A stretch of DNA of 35,221 nucleotides from Opitutales bacterium (GTDB taxonomy: Bacteria > Verrucomicrobiota > Verrucomicrobiia > Opitutales > Coraliomargaritaceae). The position numbers and the translations under genes were made by a program. Below the pieces are notes generated by a model. It had not been told where the DNA came from. It saw only the letters and a program-made list of their open reading frames with translations, and did not search any database. Shown one piece after another: positions 30,432 to 35,221 of this stretch. Numbering within the stretch: position 1 is the stretch's first letter; each line of letters starts with the position of its first letter. The stretch lies in NCBI GenBank assembly GCA_018607135.1, contig JABBCA010000077.1, forward strand, positions 1-35,221, in the 5' to 3' direction.

Positions 30432-30747
30432 ATGAGCTAGGTGCTCGGCAACTGACGAAGCTCGGCAGAGCGAAGATGGTGCACCTCTTGAGGTGTGCCC
30501 GAAGGGAAGGCGAAACGGGTGCCCTTTGGGCGGTTTCAACGAACAAGGCCGATGGAGTCACCGCTCAGCGGGATGACTGCTGGCCTGACAGGCAGCCATG
30601 TGCCTTGGTCGCCTAAGGGATTTTTGAGCACCCTCTTGGTGAGCACATTTCGAATGCGATGCATTAGAAATGTGCCTAATATAGAGAAGCTTACAAATTG
30701 AATCCTATTGCTCAGAAAGTCCCTTTGCATCGTTCGGGTTGAACCTT
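30432..30747 (-). repeat. structured intergenic repeat, copy B (longer)
   Basis: Inverted-orientation homologue of 8908-9125, with identical blocks of 21 and 22 nt. It conserves the stem-loop GCACATTTC / GAAATGTGC around ATGC-GAT-GCAT (30643-30675); the two-base internal bulges differ from copy A while every paired base is kept. It carries about 95 extra bases relative to copy A, roughly 30465-30560. These contain two more hairpins, GCACCTC-TT-GAGGTGTGC and GAAAC…GCCC-TTT-GGGC…GTTTC. No coding frame is supported. Confidence 0.85.
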
Positions 30748-30771
30748 TAGAGCACCCAATATACGGTAGAG

Positions 30772-30863
30772 TGTAGTGCCTGAGCTTGCTCAGGCCAGCA
30801 GTGCCTAATTCTGGATCCCAGCTTGCTCGACAATCGGGGCGACGAGCAAGCTCGCACACTACA
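30772..30863. repeat. REP/BIME-like paired palindromic element
   Basis: Outer inverted ends TGTAGTG (30772-30778) and CACTACA (30857-30863) enclose two palindromic units in opposite orientation: CCTGAGC-TT-GCTCAGG (30779-30794) and CGAGC-AA-GCTCG (30843-30854). AGCTTGCTCG (30820-30829) also pairs perfectly with 30843-30852. A third unit, plus orientation, lies at 33180-33203. The layout is that of a bacterial interspersed mosaic element; no REP-associated transposase (RAYT) is in the window. Confidence 0.75.
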
Positions 30864-31045
30864 GTTTTACGCATGAACTTTGAACTTTCGACAAACGCTC
30901 TAATCCTCTCTGTTTTCCATAAGTCTTTACCTTCCAAAGACTCGATTAAGATTACCATTACAGTTTCGACATACGCCTACAAAAATCGGAACCTGAGTTG
31001 TATTCATTTGTCAGCTTTTCTGTCTCAATACGATCTATTCACATC

Positions 31046-32500
31046 ATGAAATTATTAGCTGTATCTTTTCTTTCACTTGCGATGATTCACACTTTTGCAT
31101 CCGCGGAGGAGAATCCTAAACTCAATGTCACCGCCGATGAGCGATCAATTGTTGCGGCTGCTCCTGGGCAGATGGTGAGTTACGCCGATGTTTTAGACAG
31201 CGCGACTCCTTCGGTGGTTTCGGTGTATACTTCAAGAATCGTGACTGGCGGCACGCAACAACCAGTGCCTGAGTTTTTTCGTCAGTTTGGGATACCTGCA
31301 CCTCAGCAAAGTCAGCCGACTGAGCCTCAGCGTGAGCGTCGTGAATCCTTGGGTGTCGGATCAGGTGTCATCATTTCGAATGAGGGGTATATTATCACGA
31401 ATGCGCACGTCGTCATGGCCGGGCGCGGGCAGGCTGCCGATGAGATTTTGGTTCGGCTCAGCGACGATAGCGAATACGTGTCCGAGTTGATCGGCTTTGA
31501 CGAAAAAACCGATGTCGCGGTGCTTAAGATTGAGTCCGACACCGAGTTGCCAGCATTCAAGATTGCAGACAGCGAGCAACTACGAGTCGGGGATATTGTC
31601 TTCGCGATTGGTAATCCACTGAACGTGGGTCTGACGGTCACCCAAGGCATTATTTCGGCGACTGGCCGCACTTCCCGTGGTATTCTGGGCCCCGGTGGCT
31701 ACGAAAATTTCATTCAAACCGATGCTGCGATCAACCTTGGAAACTCAGGTGGCGCTTTGATTGATGCTGCGGGACGCTTGATCGGAATTAACACGGCGAT
31801 TGTTTCCCGCTCTGGTGGAAGCAATGGTATCGGCTTTGCGATCCCGACAAAGCTTGCCCTCAACGTGGCGCGTAATTTGATCGAACGCGGCTCGGTGCCA
31901 CGTGGATTGCTCGGGCTCTTTCCTGAAAACCTCGACCGCGATATGGCCGAAGCATTTGGCTTGGAAAGCACGCGTGGTGCGTTGGTCAATCAAGTGCAGC
32001 CGGACTCTCCAGCCGAGAAAGGCGGTATCCGTCATGGTGATGTGATTTTGAAGATCGATGCGATTGAAATCGAATCGGCTCCGCAGCTGCGCCTCGTGGT
32101 TTCTCAAACCTTGCCCGGCACCGAGGTGCTTGTCGAATTGGTGCGACAAGGTGAAACACTCAAGTTGCCAGTGGTTTTGGGTAGCCTCGATGGCTCTGTA
32201 GTGTCTTTAGAGCCAGAACAGACCATTTTGGAGGGCGTCAGCTTGGAAGTGCTCAGTGACGGGGCGCGCACTGCGCTGAAGGTGCCAGCAGATATTGACG
32301 GCGTCCTCGTCGGATCGGTTGCTGCAGATTCACCGTATGGCGATCGTGAAGAATTGACACAAGGAATGGTCATTCTCGAAGTGAACAGCGGTGCTGTCCG
32401 TGAACCTGCAGATGTGAAAGCACAACTTAAGGATGGAGCAAATCGCTTTTATGTTTGGTATCAAGGCACCCCGCGCTTCATTGTGCTTCGTGTGAAATAG
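31046..32500 (+). CDS. Do/DegQ-type serine protease (HtrA family)
   Basis: 484-aa periplasmic quality-control protease (S1C). A signal peptide covers residues 1-20 (MKLLAVSFLSLAMIHTFASA). The trypsin-like domain has the triad His121 (ITNAHVV), Asp157 (KTDVAVL) and Ser234 (LGNSGGAL). PDZ1 (about 275-370) includes RGALVNQVQPDSPAEKGGIRHGDVILKID. A second PDZ-like region (about 385-480) is more divergent (GVLVGSVAADSP…LTQGMVILEVN) and lacks the clear carboxylate-binding loop. The start is at 31046, where the signal peptide begins. YchJ follows after 13 bases. Confidence 0.95.
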   Translation: MKLLAVSFLSLAMIHTFASAEENPKLNVTADERSIVAAAPGQMVSYADVLDSATPSVVSVYTSRIVTGGTQQPVPEFFRQFGIPAPQQSQPTEPQRERRESLGVGSGVIISNEGYIITNAHVVMAGRGQAADEILVRLSDDSEYVSELIGFDEKTDVAVLKIESDTELPAFKIADSEQLRVGDIVFAIGNPLNVGLTVTQGIISATGRTSRGILGPGGYENFIQTDAAINLGNSGGALIDAAGRLIGINTAIVSRSGGSNGIGFAIPTKLALNVARNLIERGSVPRGLLGLFPENLDRDMAEAFGLESTRGALVNQVQPDSPAEKGGIRHGDVILKIDAIEIESAPQLRLVVSQTLPGTEVLVELVRQGETLKLPVVLGSLDGSVVSLEPEQTILEGVSLEVLSDGARTALKVPADIDGVLVGSVAADSPYGDREELTQGMVILEVNSGAVREPADVKAQLKDGANRFYVWYQGTPRFIVLRVK

Positions 32501-32513
32501 GCACCGACACTCG

Positions 32514-32930
32514 ATGCAAATTTCCTCCCAGTGCCCTTGTGGCCTTGAATCTGATTACGAGTCTTGCTGTGAACGTTACCACCTCGGGGCGGCAATTGCA
32601 CCGACCGCTGAAGTGTTGATGCGCTCTCGCTATTCAGCCTATGTGCGTGGGCATGTGGACTATTTGGTGTCGAGCACGCACCCGTCGGCTCGAACGAAGA
32701 ACCTAGCGGATGCCTATCGGCAAACTTCGGACTCGATTCAGTGGATTGGCCTCGAAGTCTATAGCACCTCGCAAGGAGGTGAGGGTGATCAAACCGGCAA
32801 GGTGGAATTCAAGGCGACTTACTTGCACAGTGGTGACAGCGCGGTGCATCATGAGCATTCCCGTTTTAAGCGACATTCGGGGAAATGGCATTATTTTGAC
32901 GGCGTGGTAAGCGACCGTTCCCTCAGCTGA
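32514..32930 (+). CDS. YchJ family (UPF0225) SEC-C motif protein
   Basis: 138-aa cytoplasmic protein. The N-terminal SEC-C metal-binding motif is CPCGLESDYESCCERYH, followed by the YchJ core MRSRYSAYVRGHVDYLVSSTHP, WIGLEVYSTSQGG and a C-terminal HEHSRFKRHSGKWHYFDG. The second SEC-C motif of E. coli YchJ is absent. The fold is NTF2-like and the biochemical role is unknown. Its stop overlaps the next start (TGATG), indicating coupled translation with the GIY-YIG gene. Confidence 0.92.
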   Translation: MQISSQCPCGLESDYESCCERYHLGAAIAPTAEVLMRSRYSAYVRGHVDYLVSSTHPSARTKNLADAYRQTSDSIQWIGLEVYSTSQGGEGDQTGKVEFKATYLHSGDSAVHHEHSRFKRHSGKWHYFDGVVSDRSLS

Positions 32931-33184
32931 TGTGGAGTGTTTACATGCTGCGTTGTGCCGACGATAGTCTATATACGGGCGTTGCGATGGATGTCGATCG
33001 ACGCGTTGAAGAGCATCAATCTCAAGGACCTAAGTCCGCCAAATACACCCGAGGTCGTGGACCTCTCAAATTGGTTTATCAGCGACAGGTCGGCACGCGA
33101 TCTGATGCTTGCGCCGAGGAGTATCGGATCAAGCAACTGTCGAAGGTGGAGAAGGAGAGAATGGTGAGAGGTGAGAGGTTGTAG
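32930..33184 (+). CDS. GIY-YIG superfamily protein (YhbQ/UPF0213-like)
   Basis: 84-aa single-domain GIY-YIG fold protein. The strand pair reads WSVYMLRCADDSLYTGVAMDVDRRVEEH (VYML for GIY, LYTG for YIG), then SAKYTRGRGPLKLVY and the glutamate helix EEYRIKQLSKVEKERMV. UPF0213 proteins of this type have been linked to DNA nuclease activity, but function is not settled. Its final codons and stop fall inside a REP-like repeat (33180-33203), so its C-terminus may have been set by repeat insertion. Confidence 0.9.
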   Translation: MWSVYMLRCADDSLYTGVAMDVDRRVEEHQSQGPKSAKYTRGRGPLKLVYQRQVGTRSDACAEEYRIKQLSKVEKERMVRGERL

Positions 33185-33203
33185 TGTGCGAGCTTGCTCG
33201 CGC
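33180..33203 (+). repeat. REP-like palindromic unit
   Basis: TGTAGTGTGCGAGCTTGCTC continuing to GCGC, centred on GCGAGC-TT-GCTCGC (33188-33201). It matches the reverse complement of 30843-30863 and, more loosely, 30772-30795. It begins within the last codons of the GIY-YIG gene and supplies its stop. Confidence 0.75.
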
Positions 33204-33238
33204 CGCAGAGCACAAGCTGCCTGATCCAGCGATACCAC

Positions 33239-33273
33239 AAAAAAGCCCGTTGGTCGGAACCAACGGGCTTTTT
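33239..33273. terminator. bidirectional intrinsic terminator
   Basis: AAAAGCCCGTTGGT (33241-33254) pairs perfectly with ACCAACGGGCTTTT (33259-33272) around loop CGGA. Runs of A on the left and T on the right give both strands a U-tract. It lies between the convergent GIY-YIG and Pal-like genes and probably serves both. Confidence 0.93.
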
Positions 33274-33298
33274 CAGAAATGTATGACGGGCTGTCTGC

Positions 33299-33895
33299 TT
33301 ATTTGAGGACGATTAAATCCGCACGACGATCTTGACCGGATTGGTCTTTAGAAAGTCCTGAAGTGGACTCTAGGCTTCCCTTGGAAAGTGTGTGCACGCG
33401 GTTGGCAGCGATGCCTAGGGCGATTACATATTCTCGTGCGCTGTTGGCGCGGCGCTCGCCGAGAGCGATGTTATATTCTGCAGTGCCATACCAGTCACAG
33501 TGACCTTCAATGAGTAATTGATCGGATGGATTACTGTTCAAGTGATCCGCTGCCTGCTGAAGTTTACTGCGCTCAGCGCCTGAAATCGAAGAGGAGTCGA
33601 AGCCGAAATAAACGGATGGAAGGAGGCCTTCGACCATATCCATACCATTGTATTTGCCGTTGCTGATGCCTGCATTACCGTCGCGAAGCTCAAGGTCGCC
33701 GTCGATGCCGTCGATACCGAAGCCATTGGCTGGACCTGCAGGTATCAGGTCGTCGCCGAGGCCGCCGCTCATGGAACCACGATCACCAAGACCCGTTCCG
33801 CGGTCGGATGGCGTGGGGGCCTGTTTGCGTGTGCAAGCAGGTAGGAGGAGTGCTGCAACGAGGAGGGTAAGGAAAATGCGTGCCGTCTTATACAT
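33299..33895 (-). CDS. peptidoglycan-associated lipoprotein (OmpA/Pal family)
   Basis: 198-aa outer-membrane lipoprotein. The signal ends in lipobox LLPAC with the lipidated Cys21 (from the ATG at 33895, which places the basic MYKTAR start correctly; the longer frame to 33937 does not give a normal signal). A Gly/Asp-rich linker covers about 25-90. The OmpA-C peptidoglycan-binding domain follows: [46 protein letters not shown], and a terminal DRRADLIV. This is the Pal signature, though no tol genes lie beside it. Confidence 0.93.
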   Translation of the reverse strand: MYKTARIFLTLLVAALLLPACTRKQAPTPSDRGTGLGDRGSMSGGLGDDLIPAGPANGFGIDGIDGDLELRDGNAGISNGKYNGMDMVEGLLPSVYFGFDSSSISGAERSKLQQAADHLNSNPSDQLLIEGHCDWYGTAEYNIALGERRANSAREYVIALGIAANRVHTLSKGSLESTSGLSKDQSGQDRRADLIVLK

Positions 33896-33994
33896 AGAAT
33901 CAAGAATGTGGTAGCATGATTTGTATCTCGCAAACATTTTCCTTTATTCTTCGATAGAAATCACGCCTCCAACGCAGATAGTTATCCACAGTTT

Positions 33995-34825
33995 ATGAAA
34001 AACCGCCCGAAAGTCTTCTTAATCGATAACGGATCGTTGCGCCCAGCTGCAACGTTTGGCTTGCGCGCGCTTTCGGCAAAACTTTCTGAGCGTCTCGATT
34101 TAAGTGTCGAGCCTGTCAGTCTGCTGCATTCACACAAGATCCCCGCAGAGAAGATTGGCGGGTTGCCTGCGACCATTGTTCGGCGTCAATTGAAAGCGTG
34201 CGTCGCGGCGGGAGAGCGGGAGTTGATCCTGCTGCCACTGTTTCTGGGCCCAAGCTCAGCCATTGCGGATTACTTGCCAGAATTGATCGAGGAAGCACGG
34301 GCAACCGCTCCAGACCTAAATGTGCGCATTGCGGCCCCGCTTGTAGGGGCAGATGTTGAGGCACCAGATCCACGACTCGCCGAAATCCTCGCCGATCATG
34401 TGCGTGAGGTCATACACCGCAATGGTCTCGTCCGTCCGCAAGTTGCCTTGGTCGATCATGGCACACCGATGCGATTGGTGAACACCGTAAGAAATGCGGT
34501 CGCCCGTCAGCTGGAATCGCTCTTGGCTGAGGATGTGCGATCCGTCATCGCGGCATCGATGGAGCGACGTGAGGGAGACGCCTATGCGTTCAATGATCCA
34601 CTTCTAGAAAATCTAGGAACGGTCTCAGAACCAGTCAGTGACTGCGTCGTGGCAATGTTTTTTCTTTTACCCGGTCGACACGCAGGCCCAGGCGGCGATG
34701 TGGTGGAAATCTGCGATGGCTTACTCGAAAGCAAATTCTGCGAGCGTATACATCAGACCCCGCTCATGGCCGAGCACCCGAAATTATTGGAGATTTTATC
34801 AGACCGCTTGTCGGTAGTTTGGTAG
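33995..34825 (+). CDS. duplicated CbiX/SirB-like chelatase-fold protein
   Basis: 276-aa protein with two tandem CbiX-like halves. CbiX and SirB insert Co2+ or Fe2+ into sirohydrochlorin for cobalamin or siroheme. The first half has FLIDNGSLRPAA, where Asn12 stands for the metal-binding His of the GHGS motif, and LLPLFLGPSSAIADYLPEL, where the second His is also replaced. The second half keeps His155 (LVDHGTP) and His229 (FLLPGRHAGPGGDV), so a metal site there is plausible. No cobalamin or siroheme genes are adjacent. It could be a chelatase or a metal chaperone. Confidence 0.82.
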   Translation: MKNRPKVFLIDNGSLRPAATFGLRALSAKLSERLDLSVEPVSLLHSHKIPAEKIGGLPATIVRRQLKACVAAGERELILLPLFLGPSSAIADYLPELIEEARATAPDLNVRIAAPLVGADVEAPDPRLAEILADHVREVIHRNGLVRPQVALVDHGTPMRLVNTVRNAVARQLESLLAEDVRSVIAASMERREGDAYAFNDPLLENLGTVSEPVSDCVVAMFFLLPGRHAGPGGDVVEICDGLLESKFCERIHQTPLMAEHPKLLEILSDRLSVVW

Positions 34826-34917
34826 GGCTTTGGCGAGTGGTGGCCATCTCAGTCGTATTTGAGTGCTCAGATCCGATTGCGGGAACCAAAAGAGAGAATA
34901 TCTCCTTCGGAAATCAT
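34826..34917 (-). pseudogene. remnant of a MazF/PemK-type toxin, frameshifted and truncated
   Basis: The minus-strand ATG at 34917 overlaps the antitoxin stop (ATGA), as in type II toxin-antitoxin operons. Its frame reads MISEGDILSFGSRNRI and stops. Removing one CT unit from the CTCTCT run would instead give GDILFWFPQSDLST, which resembles the MazF/PemK N-terminus (GDIVLxxFPxSDL). Sequence beyond about 34826 is the 3' end of the CbiX gene, so the toxin C-terminus is missing. This is called by motif only. Confidence 0.6.
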
Positions 34918-35111
34918 TCGAGCTTTTCGATGATGTCTGATCCAGAGTAGAGGCGCTCCGCATCCTCCATGCCACGCATGGCTGTTGCAAGCGAAGCGTC
35001 TCCGAAATCATTCTCTTCGTCTTTTCTTTCTTTCGCCTTCAAAAACTCCACGAATTCAAGCACTTCCGACTGTTTTTCTGGGCGATGGGCGAACGCGAAG
35101 CGTTCGTCCAT
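34914..35111 (-). CDS. DUF2281-like antitoxin, N-terminus probably altered
   Basis: 65-aa acidic protein. The core PEKQSEVLEFVEFLKAKERK and the C-terminal SLATAMRGMEDAERLYSGSDI match DUF2281-type antitoxins, whose usual start (a helix ending LPEEKQxEVLDFVEFL) is replaced here by MDERFAFAHR. That N-terminus is encoded by a palindromic hairpin (35083-35113), so the original start may have been lost. It overlaps the toxin remnant by 4 nt. With no working toxin beside it, the gene may be a relic or a solitary antitoxin. Confidence 0.65.
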   Translation of the reverse strand: MDERFAFAHRPEKQSEVLEFVEFLKAKERKDEENDFGDASLATAMRGMEDAERLYSGSDIIEKLE

Positions 35112-35113
35112 CG
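35083..35113. repeat. hairpin palindrome over the antitoxin start
   Basis: CGATGGGCGAACGC and GCGTTCGTCCATCG are 14-base arms with one G-T mismatch around loop GAA. It covers the antitoxin ATG (35109-35111). A second palindrome CGCG-GAG-CGCG lies close by near 35138-35148. Both look like REP-type sequence. Confidence 0.6.
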
Positions 35114-35221
35114 ATGAGCACTATCGCGACTGAAGCGCGGAGCGCGAAAGGAGTTGATAGGTGCGACTGGATGTGTGCTGGGTAACCGGTTCATTGATTA
35201 AAGAGTGAGATAGTATGAATA

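Larger units (their letters stand above)
29942..31045. other. gene-poor, repeat-rich island
   Basis: 1.1 kb without a convincing gene. It contains, in order: a TTCGGGTTGA-type stem-loop, a short minus-strand ORF remnant, a hairpin CGTGGGT/ACCCACG near 30327-30350, structured repeat copy B, a REP/BIME-like pair and the presumed promoter region of the htrA gene. It looks like an accumulation site for small mobile or decayed elements. Confidence 0.7.

Noticed and set aside
30536-30958. 140-codon minus-strand frame across repeat B and the REP pair
   Set aside because: It is made almost entirely of repeat sequence that is non-coding in the other copy.

Overview
The window looks like a chromosomal segment of a Verrucomicrobiota bacterium, most likely class Opitutae (Coraliomargarita/Puniceicoccaceae-like). 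The lines of evidence are a Minf_1886-family protein, an exosortase, a bacterial tandem AP2-type protein and a pyrophosphate-dependent PEP carboxykinase, together with few clear Shine-Dalgarno sites. This placement rests on gene content only. There is no rRNA, CRISPR array, prophage or intact insertion sequence.

Layout. 1-2.8 kb: tRNA-Ser(GGA) on the minus strand, then an exosortase whose stop overlaps the start of glycogen synthase (glgA). 2.8-4.6 kb: a three-TM Pycsar-effector-like (DUF5706/PycTM) protein, a Minf_1886-family protein and a coiled-coil protein. 4.9-7.4 kb: a double-domain M16 zinc protease. 7.5-8.9 kb: a small basic tandem AP2-like protein divergent from trpF, with three inverted repeats between them. 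9.2-11.8 kb: a hybrid histidine kinase divergent from a NarL-type response regulator. 12.1-17.4 kb (minus): PPi-type PEPCK, hypoxanthine phosphoribosyltransferase and a ROK sugar kinase with a broken zinc motif. 17.5-22.0 kb (plus): two small membrane proteins of unknown function, then tig-clpP-clpX. 22.0-27.5 kb (minus): dnaE, a lipoate ligase-like protein and an RmlD-like reductase. 27.5-29.9 kb (plus): hisC overlapping a CNNM/CorC-type transporter. 29.9-31.0 kb: a gene-poor, repeat-rich island. 31.0-33.2 kb: htrA/degQ, a YchJ protein and a GIY-YIG protein. 33.3-34.8 kb: a Pal-like lipoprotein and a duplicated CbiX protein. The end holds a DUF2281-like antitoxin and what looks like the frameshifted, truncated remains of a MazF/PemK toxin.

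Most genes are core metabolism and housekeeping: protein quality control (tig, clpP, clpX, htrA, M16), replication (dnaE), central carbon and storage metabolism (PPi-PEPCK, ROK kinase, glgA) and amino-acid synthesis (trpF, hisC). The accessory signal lies mainly between genes. A roughly 0.2-0.3 kb structured repeat occurs twice, 21.5 kb apart in opposite orientation. A REP/BIME-like family occurs at 30.8 and 33.2 kb. An eroded toxin-antitoxin locus ends the window. I did not find a clear multi-gene novel system. The best leads are the structured repeats, the orphan PycTM protein, the tandem AP2 protein and the decayed toxin-antitoxin pair.
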